Source: Paramicrobacterium chengjingii
GTDB taxonomy: Bacteria > Actinomycetota > Actinomycetes > Actinomycetales > Microbacteriaceae
Assembly (NCBI RefSeq): GCF_011751765.2
Contig: NZ_CP061169.1
Coordinates: forward strand, 1,612,001 to 1,676,000
Reading direction: 5' to 3'
DNA length: 64,000 bases
Part shown: positions 1-7,841 of the stretch, piece by piece
How the letters are laid out: each line of letters begins with the position of its first letter
How positions within the stretch are numbered: position 1 is the first letter of the stretch
Made by a program: the position numbers and the translations under genes
The notes under the pieces: generated by a model
What the model saw: only the letters and a program-made list of their open reading frames with translations
The model's database searches: none
Told to the model about the DNA's origin: nothing

Positions 1-1
1 C

Positions 2-850
2 TCTCAGCAAGCCGAGGAACTCGTGCGGGTGCTCTCGGAAACGACGGAGATACCGGATTGGGCCGGCTGGGGCGTCTTCCTTCGCAACCACGATGAGCTG
101 ACTCTGGAAATGGTGAGCGAGGACTATCGCCAGGCGATGTATGGATGGTACGCCTACGATCCCCGAATGCGCGCCAACGTCGGTATCAGGCGTCGGCTCG
201 CCCCGCTTCTCGATAACTCTCGCGCGGAGCTCGAGCTCACGCACGCGCTGCTCTTTGCGCTGCCAGGCAGCCCGTTTCTCTATTATGGCGACGAGATCGG
301 CATGGGTGACAACATCTGGCTCCCCGACCGCGACTCGTCTCGCACGCCGATGCAGTGGACGCCCGACCGAAACTCAGGGTTCTCTAACGCCGACCCGGGA
401 AAGCTGTACCTTCCTGTTGTCCGATCGCTTGTGTATAACTACACTCTCGTCAACGTTGAATCGCAGCTGGCACAATCACGGTCCCTGCTGCACTGGGTGC
501 GCAATGTCATTCACGTGCGCAAGAGCCACCCGGCGTTTGGCCTCGGCACCATGAGCGTCGTTGCGTCAAGCCACGACTCGATACTCGCTTTTGTGCGCGA
601 TTACCCGGGCGCATCGACGCCGGGCGGCGAACGTGCCGAGCGTGTTCTCTGCGTGTTCAGCTTCGCTCACAACGCGGTGTCCACCACCCTCAAGCTTCCC
701 GACTTCGCCGGGTGCGAGCTCCGTGACATCTTCGGCGGCGCCGAGTTTCCAACGGTCGGTGACGACGGCACAGTGACCCTGACAATCGGAACGCAAAGTT
801 TCTATTGGCTGCAGGTGTTACCGGCCGGTGCTGGCCAAGCCGGGTACTGA
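2..850 (+). CDS. treS: Trehalose synthase (maltose alpha-D-glucosyltransferase), 3' end only
   Basis: Partial gene: the reading frame is open to the left edge, so the true start lies outside the window and the GTG at 23 is internal. TreS interconverts maltose and trehalose in the cytoplasm. The fragment begins in the GH13 catalytic barrel and carries the TreS-typical FLRNHDELTLEMV stretch, whose NHDE holds the transition-state-stabilising Asp, followed by PGSPFLYYGDEIGMGDN and RTPMQW. The last ~90 residues look like the beta-sandwich C-terminal domain. No maltokinase domain is fused at the C-terminus. Related GH13 enzymes are the only serious alternative, but the motif run favours TreS strongly. 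Confidence 0.93.
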   Translation, partial: SQQAEELVRVLSETTEIPDWAGWGVFLRNHDELTLEMVSEDYRQAMYGWYAYDPRMRANVGIRRRLAPLLDNSRAELELTHALLFALPGSPFLYYGDEIGMGDNIWLPDRDSSRTPMQWTPDRNSGFSNADPGKLYLPVVRSLVYNYTLVNVESQLAQSRSLLHWVRNVIHVRKSHPAFGLGTMSVVASSHDSILAFVRDYPGASTPGGERAERVLCVFSFAHNAVSTTLKLPDFAGCELRDIFGGAEFPTVGDDGTVTLTIGTQSFYWLQVLPAGAGQAGY

Positions 851-890
851 AGCGGATTGCTGTCTGAACGTCAGTCGTGAGTCATAGGGT

Positions 891-1601
891 GTGAGCGTGT
901 CTATCAACAAGGGTCATTGGTCAGAGTCACTGGGCGTATTCGATCTCGAGACGACGGGGATCGACGTCGCGACGAGCCGAATTGTGAGTGCAAATGTCAG
1001 CGTGCTCGACGGAGGCGGAAACATCGTCTCTCGCACCGACTGGCTTGCCGACCCCGGAATTCCCATTCCCGAGCAGGCATCGAACATCCATGGCATCACC
1101 ACCGAGCGGGCACGCGCCGAAGGCCGCCCCTCGGCTGACGTCGTGGCAGAGATCGTCGCGGCACTGCGCGACGTCTTTGCCAAGGACCTCGCCGTCGTTA
1201 TCTACAACGCGCCATACGACCTGAGTCTGCTGCGTCACGAGGCTCTCCGCCATGGTATCGAGCCCATCGGCAACCCGCGGCCCGTTATCGACCCGCTCGT
1301 GATCGATAAGGCAGTCGATCGCTATCGCAAAGGTAAGCGCACCCTCGACGTCGTCGCCGCGCACTACGGCGTAGAGCTGCTCGACGCGCACGACGCATCA
1401 TCTGATGCCATTGCGGCCGGGCGAGTGGCGCAAGCGCTCGCACGTACGTTTCCGCAGGCGCTCTCACTTGATATCGCCGAACTGCACGAGATGCAGGTCG
1501 GCTGGTGCTCTGCTCAAGCGCAGAGCTTTCAGATGTACATGCGCACGAAAAAGGGGCGACTCGATTTTGTCGCCTCGGGCGACTGGCCCGTTCGCGTGTG
1601 A
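891..1601 (+). CDS. DnaQ-like DEDDh 3'-5' exonuclease
   Basis: A 236-residue single-domain exonuclease of the DnaQ/DEDDh fold. All metal-binding positions are visible: D18 and E20 in FDLETTG (ExoI), D110 in YNAPYDLSLL (ExoII), and H167 with D172 in HDASSDA (ExoIII). The family removes nucleotides from 3' ends in proofreading, repair or RNA turnover. With no polymerase domain and no dnaE neighbour, the specific role here is open. The start is GTG at 891; a second in-frame GTG lies at 897. It stands alone 40 bp after treS and ends at a strong hairpin shared with rpmE2. Confidence 0.88.
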   Translation: MSVSINKGHWSESLGVFDLETTGIDVATSRIVSANVSVLDGGGNIVSRTDWLADPGIPIPEQASNIHGITTERARAEGRPSADVVAEIVAALRDVFAKDLAVVIYNAPYDLSLLRHEALRHGIEPIGNPRPVIDPLVIDKAVDRYRKGKRTLDVVAAHYGVELLDAHDASSDAIAAGRVAQALARTFPQALSLDIAELHEMQVGWCSAQAQSFQMYMRTKKGRLDFVASGDWPVRV

Positions 1602-1638
1602 CGCGTGCCGCGCATGCGATCGAGTATCGGCGGCCGCT

Positions 1639-1687
1639 CACACGAAAGTGGGCCCGGTTCCAACGGAACCGGGCCCACTTTCGTGTG
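1639..1687. terminator. Bidirectional hairpin between exonuclease gene and rpmE2
   Basis: Two perfectly complementary 23-base arms (1639-1661 and 1665-1687) enclose a 3-base loop. The hairpin fills the gap between two convergent genes and ends 4 bases from the rpmE2 stop. There is no clear T-tract on the plus side, although the arms contain AAAG/CTTT. Termination of both genes is inferred from position and stem strength. Confidence 0.8.
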
Positions 1688-1691
1688 GCTG

Positions 1692-1940
1692 TTACTTGCC
1701 GAAGTTCTTGAATCGCTGGTTGAACTTCTCAACTCGGCCAGCCGAGTCGAGAATGCGCTGCTTGCCCGTGTAGAACGGGTGCGATTCTGACGAGATCTCG
1801 ACGTCAATAACCGGGTACGTCTCACCGTCGAGCTCGATGGTCTTGTCGCTCGACACCGTGGAACGCGTGAGGAACGTGGCGCCCGAGGCGAGGTCGCGGA
1901 ATACGACGGGTGCGTACTCGGGGTGAATGGCAGTCTTCAT
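1692..1940 (-). CDS. rpmE2: 50S ribosomal protein L31 type B
   Basis: An 82-residue bL31 of the B type, a component of the large subunit at the intersubunit bridge. The N-terminus [14 protein letters not shown] and the [12 protein letters not shown] motif are diagnostic. There is no cysteine, so this is the zinc-independent form that many bacteria use when zinc is scarce. The ATG is preceded by AAGGA at a normal distance. It is monocistronic, between a hairpin and an ABC ATPase gene that reads the same way. I saw no obvious Zur-type palindrome in the 110 bases upstream, so zinc control is not supported from sequence. Confidence 0.96.
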   Translation of the reverse strand: MKTAIHPEYAPVVFRDLASGATFLTRSTVSSDKTIELDGETYPVIDVEISSESHPFYTGKQRILDSAGRVEKFNQRFKNFGK

Positions 1941-2051
1941 AAGGATTCCTTCGTCGTACAGAGATCAGATGCTCGTCTGCCGCGAGAGATACGCAGACAG
2001 AGAAGTCCGGGGCTTGCGCCGACTAACTACTTTAGCAGATGTCGGGAGATC

Positions 2052-2834
2052 TCATCGCGCCCGGGCTGCGAAGCGGCCGTCACGGTCGGTGAGTTCGATC
2101 GTCATATTGAACGTCTCGCTCAAATTCTCTGACGTGAGGGATTCGGCAAGAGGGCCTGCAGCCACGATGCGTCCATCCCGCAGCAGCATCGCGTGCGTGA
2201 TTCCCGTGGGGATCTCCTCGACGTGGTGCGTGACCATCACGATCGCTGGCGCGTCGGTTGCCTGTGCATAGCCACTGAGAAGGGCAAGAAGCTCTTCGCG
2301 TGCCCCGAGATCGAGGCTCGCAGCCGGCTCATCGAGAAGCAGCATCTCCGGGTCGGTCATGACTCCCCTGGCGATCTGTGCGCGCTTCTGCTCGCCATCA
2401 CTCAGCGTGCCAAAGCGGCGATCTGCGAGGTGATCAAGCCGCCATTCGGCGAGAACCCGGTGTGCGCGTTTCTCATCGATTCCCTCATATGCTTCGTTCC
2501 AACGACCTGTCACCGAATAGGCCGCGGTCATCACCACGTTGAGAACTGTCTCATCGAAGGGAATCCGCTTTGCCATTGCGCTCGACGCGAATCCGATCCG
2601 CGGACGAAGCTCAAAGACGTCTACGCGACCGAGAGTCTCGTCGAGAATCGAAACGTCACCGCTCGTCGGGTACATGAGCGTTGACGCCAGCTGCAGCAAT
2701 GTGGTCTTTCCCGCGCCGTTCGGACCGAGGATGACCCAGCGCTCAGCAGCATCCACTCTCCAGTCGACGCTGTCGAGAATTGCTGTGCCGTTGCGAACGA
2801 CAGTGACATCGGTGAAATCAAGAACCGTCGACAT
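2052..2834 (-). CDS. Lone ABC transporter ATP-binding protein
   Basis: A 260-residue ABC ATPase with Walker A GPNGAGKT (residues 37-44), signature LSDGEQKR and Walker B LLLDEPAASLD. No permease or binding protein gene is adjacent, so the substrate is unknown; the overall look is of the iron/molybdate-type or YlmA-like ATPases, which is only resemblance. The frame stays open 59 codons upstream, but the ATG at 2834 starts a normal ABC N-terminus and has GGGAGG just ahead (unusually close, 1 base). It is divergent from serB, whose start is 106 bp away. Confidence 0.85.
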   Translation of the reverse strand: MSTVLDFTDVTVVRNGTAILDSVDWRVDAAERWVILGPNGAGKTTLLQLASTLMYPTSGDVSILDETLGRVDVFELRPRIGFASSAMAKRIPFDETVLNVVMTAAYSVTGRWNEAYEGIDEKRAHRVLAEWRLDHLADRRFGTLSDGEQKRAQIARGVMTDPEMLLLDEPAASLDLGAREELLALLSGYAQATDAPAIVMVTHHVEEIPTGITHAMLLRDGRIVAAGPLAESLTSENLSETFNMTIELTDRDGRFAARAR

Positions 2835-2940
2835 GCCTCCCAGCCTAACGGTCGCGCCGTCGCCTGTGCGTCGAGGTAGCCCGTGTCGTGCCATGATCGA
2901 TGTGAACAGCACACCCCAGGTTGAAGGAGTAGGCCGCAGC

Positions 2941-3606
2941 ATGCCGCGTCGCGAAACCGATGTTCCAGCCGCACGTTTCCTCGTCGTACTCGACGCCGAC
3001 TCAACGCTCATCCAAGATGAGGCAATCGAATTGCTTGCACAGGAGTCCGGATCCTCCGCCCAGGTGGCCGAGGTGACGGAACGGGCGATGCGTGGCGAGC
3101 TTGATTTTGCCGAGAGCCTTCGGGAGCGCGTCGCGACTCTTCAGGGAATTTCGGATGCTGTCTTCGCCCGAGTGTCAGGTCGAATGCGGCCGACTCCCGG
3201 CGCTGCCGAACTCGTTGAAACCGTGCACGACGCCGGTGGCCGCGTCGGGGTTGTCTCGGGAGGATTTCACGAACTGCTCGACCCCGTCGCCGAGAGGCTT
3301 GGTGTCGACGTCTGGCGTGCAAATCGTCTCGTGGTGTCTGAGGGACGTGTGACGGGGCAGGTCGACGGTGACATCGTCGATGCTGAGGAAAAGGCGGCGA
3401 CGTTGCGAGCGTGGGCGCAGCAGGCGGGCGTACCGCTTCGTTGCACGATTGCCATCGGTGATGGTGCGAACGATCTTCGGATGATGGCCATCGCGGGCCT
3501 GAGCGTTGCATTCAACGCCAAGCCGGCGGTGCGCGATGCCGCAGATGTCGCGCTTGATCGTGTCGATCTCAGCGATGTGCTGCCGCTGCTCGGACTTCGA
3601 GGCTGA
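2941..3606 (+). CDS. serB: Phosphoserine phosphatase
   Basis: A 221-residue HAD-family phosphatase predicted to make L-serine from phosphoserine, the last step of serine synthesis. Motif I DADST gives nucleophile D18 and acid/base D20; VVSGGF is motif II; GDGANDLRMM is motif IV. It is the short form without an N-terminal ACT domain. The ATG at 2941 is chosen over an in-frame ATG at 2893 because GAAGGAG (2923-2929) sits 11 bases upstream. Another small-molecule HAD phosphatase is possible but the motif set fits SerB well. Confidence 0.9.
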   Translation: MPRRETDVPAARFLVVLDADSTLIQDEAIELLAQESGSSAQVAEVTERAMRGELDFAESLRERVATLQGISDAVFARVSGRMRPTPGAAELVETVHDAGGRVGVVSGGFHELLDPVAERLGVDVWRANRLVVSEGRVTGQVDGDIVDAEEKAATLRAWAQQAGVPLRCTIAIGDGANDLRMMAIAGLSVAFNAKPAVRDAADVALDRVDLSDVLPLLGLRG

Positions 3607-3632
3607 TCAGCGACGAAGCGGGTGCGGAATGT

Positions 3633-4343
3633 TCAGTGCCCCATCCCCAGGCCGCCGTCAACCGGTATGACGGCTCCCGAGATATACGACGCATCGTCGC
3701 CCGCGAGCCATGTCACAACGCGAGCGACTTCGCCAACCTGCGCAAAGCGACCGGCGGGAATGCTCTTCTTGTACTCGGCCTGCGTGGCCTCGGGCAGCTC
3801 GGCAGTCATGTCGGTTTGGATGAACCCAGGTGCCACGATGTTCGCGGTAATTGCACGCGCACCGAGCTCTCGTGTGATCGAACGAGCCATGCCGACGAGA
3901 CCCGCCTTTGACGCCGCGTAGTTGACCTGCCCGGCAGAGCCGAGGAGGCCGACGACGCTTGAGATCAGAATGATGCGACCGAAGCGTGCCTTGAGCATTC
4001 CCTTAGACGCGCGTTTAACGACGCGGAATGCACCGCCGAGGTTGGTGCTCACGACGTCGTCGAAGTCATCGTCGCTCATGCGCATGATCAGCATGTCACG
4101 CGTGATTCCGGCGTTGGCGATGACAACTTCGACGGGACCGAGCTTGGCCTCGATCTCGGTGAACGCGGCGTCGATGCTTGCGGAATCTGTGACATCTGCG
4201 CGCACCGTCAGCGTGCCTGCCGGCCCCTCGCCGGAACGGGCTGTCACAGCGACGTTGTGGCCCTCGGCGACAAACTGCTCGGCAATCGCGTACCCGATGC
4301 CTCGATTGCCCCCGGTGACGAGAACGGTGCGCTGGGTTGTCAT
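3633..4343 (-). CDS. fabG: 3-oxoacyl-ACP reductase
   Basis: A 236-residue short-chain dehydrogenase that reduces 3-oxoacyl-ACP with NADPH in fatty acid elongation. Visible are the cofactor loop TGGNRGIG (10-17), NAG (77-79), N101, S129, Y142 and K146 (YAASK), giving the full Asn-Ser-Tyr-Lys tetrad, and PVDGGLGMGH at the C-terminus as in actinobacterial FabG. The frame extends upstream, but homology begins at the ATG at 4343. It converges on serB with 26 bases between stops. No other fab gene is near, so a different SDR role cannot be fully excluded. Confidence 0.9.
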   Translation of the reverse strand: MTTQRTVLVTGGNRGIGYAIAEQFVAEGHNVAVTARSGEGPAGTLTVRADVTDSASIDAAFTEIEAKLGPVEVVIANAGITRDMLIMRMSDDDFDDVVSTNLGGAFRVVKRASKGMLKARFGRIILISSVVGLLGSAGQVNYAASKAGLVGMARSITRELGARAITANIVAPGFIQTDMTAELPEATQAEYKKSIPAGRFAQVGEVARVVTWLAGDDASYISGAVIPVDGGLGMGH

Positions 4344-4416
4344 TGGTGTCCAATCCGAAGGGTTGCGAACATGAAGTGTCAGGTTACGAGCATACAAAAG
4401 TCGTAGTCTTGAGGTG

Positions 4417-4743
4417 ATGAAAAAGGCATCGATCACTACCCTCGGAATGACGCCCGAGGAAGAGCGGCACCGCCGAGTCGTCAAGTACTCGGTGGCGATG
4501 AGCATCCGTATGATCTGCATCGTTCTCATGCTCTTCGCCCAAGGCTGGTGGTTGCTCGTCTGCGCGATCGGTGCCATCGTTCTGCCGTACATCGCCGTTA
4601 CCATCGCCAACACCCCCGTGCGCTCGCGCGCGGTAGTTCAGGGTCCAGGCGGCGTCATGGTGGTGCCTTCGACAGCCGAGAACGCGGGCGGGCCGGATGA
4701 TCGGACGTACGACGACGACCGTCAGAATCGTGAGACACCGTGA
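4417..4743 (+). CDS. DUF3099 membrane protein
   Basis: A 108-residue protein of the actinobacterial DUF3099 family, function unknown. It has a short cytoplasmic N-terminus with EEERHRRVVKY, two closely spaced membrane helices (about residues 27-45 and 48-66) and a disordered acidic tail. The start is ATG 4417; a GTG directly before it at 4414 is an equal alternative. The stop overlaps the next start by 4 bases, so it is translationally coupled to the Cys/His protein and SURF1. That places it in a probable membrane or cytochrome oxidase assembly unit, which is inference from context. Confidence 0.85.
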   Translation: MKKASITTLGMTPEEERHRRVVKYSVAMSIRMICIVLMLFAQGWWLLVCAIGAIVLPYIAVTIANTPVRSRAVVQGPGGVMVVPSTAENAGGPDDRTYDDDRQNRETP

Positions 4744-4964
4744 TCGGAATCGGCGCAGAGCCGGGTGCTCACGAGTGTTCGCGAGCGGGATGCCGGCTGA
4801 CGGCGACATGGCGAATCGGTTGGCGTAATCCTCGCATTCACGCGGCCGATCGCGAGAAGGTCTGGCTGGCCTGTGATGAACACGTCGACTATCTACGGGA
4901 CTTCCTTGAAGCTCGAAGTTTCCCCGTAGCGGTGACCGCGTTCGCGGACGGGAGCGGTCAATGA
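4740..4964 (+). CDS. Small Cys/His protein coupled to SURF1
   Basis: A 74-residue unnamed protein starting with GTG. It shows C13-x4-C18, then H34, then C45-x2-H48, a spacing compatible with one zinc or other metal site, followed by an amphipathic HVDYLRDFLEAR helix. No signal peptide or membrane segment is visible. It overlaps the upstream DUF3099 gene by 4 bases and SURF1 by 4 bases, so production of the three is coupled. From memory, similar short actinobacterial proteins are sometimes labelled acetone carboxylase, which this size cannot support. A role beside SURF1 in terminal oxidase biogenesis is conjecture. Confidence 0.75.
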   Translation: MIGIGAEPGAHECSRAGCRLTATWRIGWRNPRIHAADREKVWLACDEHVDYLRDFLEARSFPVAVTAFADGSGQ

Positions 4965-5806
4965 GCAGCACGTGGTCCTTTGCCTTCAGTTGGCGTTGGG
5001 TCGGATACCTTTCCGTGGCCATTGTCTTCGCCGTTGTCTGTGGGTTTCTCTCGAACTGGCAGGTGAACCGTCTTCACGAGAAGGAGCAGATTCAAGCGCT
5101 TGTCGACAACAACTGGAGCGCCGATCCAGTACCGCTTGACACTGTCGTACCTGAACGAGACAGCTTTGACGACGCGCATGAGTATCAGCCCGTGACCATG
5201 ACGGGCGTGTACATGGTCGACGCCCAGGTTCTGGTACGCAACCGCCCCCGCTCCGGCAAGCCAGGGTTCGAGGTCATCACTCCCCTCAAGCTCGAGTCAG
5301 GGAACATCTTCATGGTGGATCGTGGCTGGGTTCCGACGGGAAATGAACAGGATCTCCCTGACTCTGTTCCTACCCCGCCGACGGGCACAGTCACGGTGAC
5401 AGCGCGCGTCAAGCCAGGCGAACCCGTGCTTCCCGGACGAGGCGCGAGCACGGGCCAAATCGCGACGATCAATCTGCCCGATCTTGCCTCACGGGTCTCG
5501 GGCGAGAGCTATATCGGGGTGTACGGTCTGCTCATCTCCGAAAGTCCGGCACCAGCCGAGACGGCGCCGCTTCCCGCCTTCGAACCCGAAGTGAACGAAG
5601 GTCTTCACGCTTCGTACGCGATTCAATGGGTGATCTTCGCTCTTCTCGCCTTCGCATTTCTTGCGTACGCCGTACGACAGGAATACCGACAACGAAACGC
5701 CGAAGATCCCCGCGTCCGTGAGGACGCCGAAAAACGGGAACGCAAGAGACGCGAGAAGCGAACGGATGCCGATGTCGAAGATGAGATCCTCGATACCGTG
5801 CACTGA
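4961..5806 (+). CDS. SURF1 family cytochrome oxidase assembly protein
   Basis: A 281-residue SURF1/Shy1 protein, known to help heme A insertion into cytochrome c oxidase. Topology is as expected: an N-terminal helix (about 12-33) ending in FLSNWQVNRLHEKEQ, a large external domain with VLVRNRPRSGKPGFEVITPL and VDRGWVP, and a C-terminal helix (about 225-245). After the second helix there is an unusually charged tail of ~35 residues rich in Arg, Glu and Lys. Start ATG overlaps the previous stop (ATGA). The stop lies 2 bases from that of the convergent ABC-F gene. ctaA and ctaB are only 6 kb away, consistent with a heme A role. Confidence 0.92.
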   Translation: MSSTWSFAFSWRWVGYLSVAIVFAVVCGFLSNWQVNRLHEKEQIQALVDNNWSADPVPLDTVVPERDSFDDAHEYQPVTMTGVYMVDAQVLVRNRPRSGKPGFEVITPLKLESGNIFMVDRGWVPTGNEQDLPDSVPTPPTGTVTVTARVKPGEPVLPGRGASTGQIATINLPDLASRVSGESYIGVYGLLISESPAPAETAPLPAFEPEVNEGLHASYAIQWVIFALLAFAFLAYAVRQEYRQRNAEDPRVREDAEKRERKRREKRTDADVEDEILDTVH

Positions 5807-5808
5807 GG

Positions 5809-7407
5809 CTACGCGAGTGAGATGAGTTCCGCGTAGTCCTTCGTCCACAGGTCTTCGACCCCATCGGGCATGATGAGGACGCGCTCCGGGTTGAGCGCTT
5901 CGACGGCACCCTCATCGTGACTGACGAGGATCACCGAGCCCTCATAGTGTGCGAGCGCATCGAGAATCTCGCTGCGGCTTGCAGGATCGAGGTTGTTGGT
6001 CGGCTCGTCCAACAACAGCACGTTCGCACCCGATACGACGATCATGGCGAGAGCCAAACGTGTCTTCTCTCCACCTGAGAGAACCCCGGCAGGCTTGAGC
6101 ACGTCGTCGCCCGTGAACAGAAACGATCCGAGTACACGACGGGCCTCGGTCTCCGTCAGACTGGGAGAAGACGACATCATGTTCTGAAGCACGCTCCGTG
6201 CTCCGTCGATCGTCTCGTGCTCCTGTGCGTAGTAGCCGACACGCAGACCATGACCGGCATCGATCACGCCGGTATCGGGCTCATCGACTCCCGCAAGAAT
6301 GCGCAACATTGTTGTCTTTCCGGCACCGTTGAGTCCCAGAATGACGACTCGTGACCCGCGATCGATTGCGAGATCGACAGCGCTGAACACTTCGAGCGAC
6401 CCGTAGCTCTTGCTGAGACCAGAGCCCATGAGAGGCGTACGACCGCAGGGCGCTGGCTTAGGAAAGCGCAGCTTGGCGACCCGGTCAACCTGCCGTACCT
6501 CCTCAAGGCCCGAGAGCATTTTCTCTGCGCGCGCGACCATCTGGTGGGCGGCAGCGGCCTTCGAGGCCTTCGCCCCGAACTTCGCAGCCTGCTGTTGCAG
6601 CGCCGACGCCTTCTTCTCGGCGTTTGCGCGCTCCTTCTTACGGCGCTCCTGGTCTGCTTCGCGCTGCCGCTGGTAGTTCTTCCAGTTCATGTTGTAGACG
6701 TCGATCGTCGTGCGATTGGCGTCAAGATAGAAGACTCGATTGACGGTCTCCCCCACGATCTCGATGTCGTGACTGATCACGATGAATCCACCCGCGTAAC
6801 TCTTCAGAAACTCGCGAAGCCACACGACAGAATCCGCGTCGAGGTGGTTGGTCGGCTCATCGAGGATCATCGTTCCCGCGTCAGAGAAAAGGATGCGGGC
6901 GAGCTCAATGCGGCGCCTCTGCCCACCGGAAAGCGTTCCCAGCTGCTGGTCGAGAATGCGGTCGGGAAGGTTGAGGTTGCTCGCGATCGAGGCAGCCTCT
7001 GCTTCGGCGGCGTAACCACCGAGCACGTTGAAGCGTTCTTCGAGACGCGAGTACTTCTTCATCGCTGCGGCGCTTGTCGCTTCGTTGTCACTGGCCATCG
7101 CATCGGTGGCCGCGCGCATTCCGCTCACGATGTCGCCGATGCCGCGCGCGTTCAACACACGTGTACGCGCCGACTCTTCAGGGTCGCCGGACCGCGGGTC
7201 CTGCGGAAGATATCCCAGCTCACCGGAGCGCTCGACGGTTCCTTCATTGGCCTGCAGGTCTCCTGCGAGCACCTTGGTGAGAGTGGTTTTGCCCGCGCCG
7301 TTTCGCCCGACGAGGCCGATCTTGTCGCCCGGTTGCACACGGAAGCTGACGTCCTGCATCAGCACGCGAGCTCCCACGCGAATCTCGAGGTCTCGGACGT
7401 TCAGCAC
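5809..7407 (-). CDS. ABC-F family ATPase (translation factor type)
   Basis: A 532-residue soluble protein with two ABC domains and no membrane segment, the ABC-F layout. Domain 1 has GRNGAGKT (35-42), LSGGQRRR and ILDEPTNHLDAD; domain 2 has GLNGAGKT, LSGGEKTR and LLLDEPTNNLDP. Between them lies the long basic, Ala-rich linker (about residues 230-300) that in this family enters the ribosome near the P-site tRNA. Such proteins tune elongation or give antibiotic resistance by ribosome protection; nothing here points to resistance. It is monocistronic and its leader faces the suf operon terminator. Confidence 0.88.
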   Translation of the reverse strand: MLNVRDLEIRVGARVLMQDVSFRVQPGDKIGLVGRNGAGKTTLTKVLAGDLQANEGTVERSGELGYLPQDPRSGDPEESARTRVLNARGIGDIVSGMRAATDAMASDNEATSAAAMKKYSRLEERFNVLGGYAAEAEAASIASNLNLPDRILDQQLGTLSGGQRRRIELARILFSDAGTMILDEPTNHLDADSVVWLREFLKSYAGGFIVISHDIEIVGETVNRVFYLDANRTTIDVYNMNWKNYQRQREADQERRKKERANAEKKASALQQQAAKFGAKASKAAAAHQMVARAEKMLSGLEEVRQVDRVAKLRFPKPAPCGRTPLMGSGLSKSYGSLEVFSAVDLAIDRGSRVVILGLNGAGKTTMLRILAGVDEPDTGVIDAGHGLRVGYYAQEHETIDGARSVLQNMMSSSPSLTETEARRVLGSFLFTGDDVLKPAGVLSGGEKTRLALAMIVVSGANVLLLDEPTNNLDPASRSEILDALAHYEGSVILVSHDEGAVEALNPERVLIMPDGVEDLWTKDYAELISLA

Positions 7408-7456
7408 TGGGGATCCGTTCTCCCGTCATGACGGGGGTGAATATTGTGAATGACAG

Positions 7457-7496
7457 CGTCATGGCTCGGCTCCGGTTGAGGAGCCGAGCCATGACG
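7457..7496 (-). terminator. Terminator of the suf operon
   Basis: A perfect 17-bp stem (7457-7473 with 7480-7496) and a 6-base loop, 11 bases past the sufT stop in the minus direction. No strong T-tract follows. It also separates the suf transcript from the promoter of the ABC-F gene. Confidence 0.75.
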
Positions 7497-7507
7497 TCGT
7501 GAAGCGT

Positions 7508-7837
7508 TCAGATGGCGAAGCCGAGAGCGCGCATCATGTCTCGACCATCGTCTGTAATGCGCTCGGGGCCCCATGGCGGCATCCACACCCAATTGATGCG
7601 GAATTGCTCCACGACGCTCTCGAGTGATTCGGCAGTCTGCTGCTCGATAACATCCGTGAGCGGGCACCCCGCGCTTGTCAGCGTCATGTGGATGATCAGC
7701 GCGTCTGTCTCATCATCCCAGCTGAGGTCGTAGATGAGTCCGAGGTCGACGATGTTGACCCCGAGCTCGGGGTCCATGACGTCCTTCAGAGCCTCTTCGA
7801 CCTCGTCGAATTTCTCAGGGCTGAGCGTTGTGACCAT
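7508..7837 (-). CDS. sufT: SufT-like metal-sulfur cluster assembly factor (MIP18/DUF59)
   Basis: A 109-residue protein that is essentially one MIP18/DUF59 domain. It has the DPELGVNIVDLGLIYDL block (22-38), the conserved Cys58 in TSAGCPLTD and a C-terminal PPWGPERIT (87-95). SufT-type proteins support Fe-S maturation by the SUF system. It is the last gene of the suf operon, 4 bases after sufC, so the symbol rests on both domain and position. The ATG at 7837 lacks a strong ribosome site, fitting coupling to sufC. A PaaD-like role is excluded by the missing C-terminal cysteines and context. Confidence 0.88.
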   Translation of the reverse strand: MVTTLSPEKFDEVEEALKDVMDPELGVNIVDLGLIYDLSWDDETDALIIHMTLTSAGCPLTDVIEQQTAESLESVVEQFRINWVWMPPWGPERITDDGRDMMRALGFAI

Positions 7838-7841
7838 ACCG

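Noticed and set aside
2539-2940. Upstream extension of serB across the divergent ABC gene
   Set aside because: It is antisense to the ABC ATPase, and GAAGGAG before ATG 2941 marks the true start.
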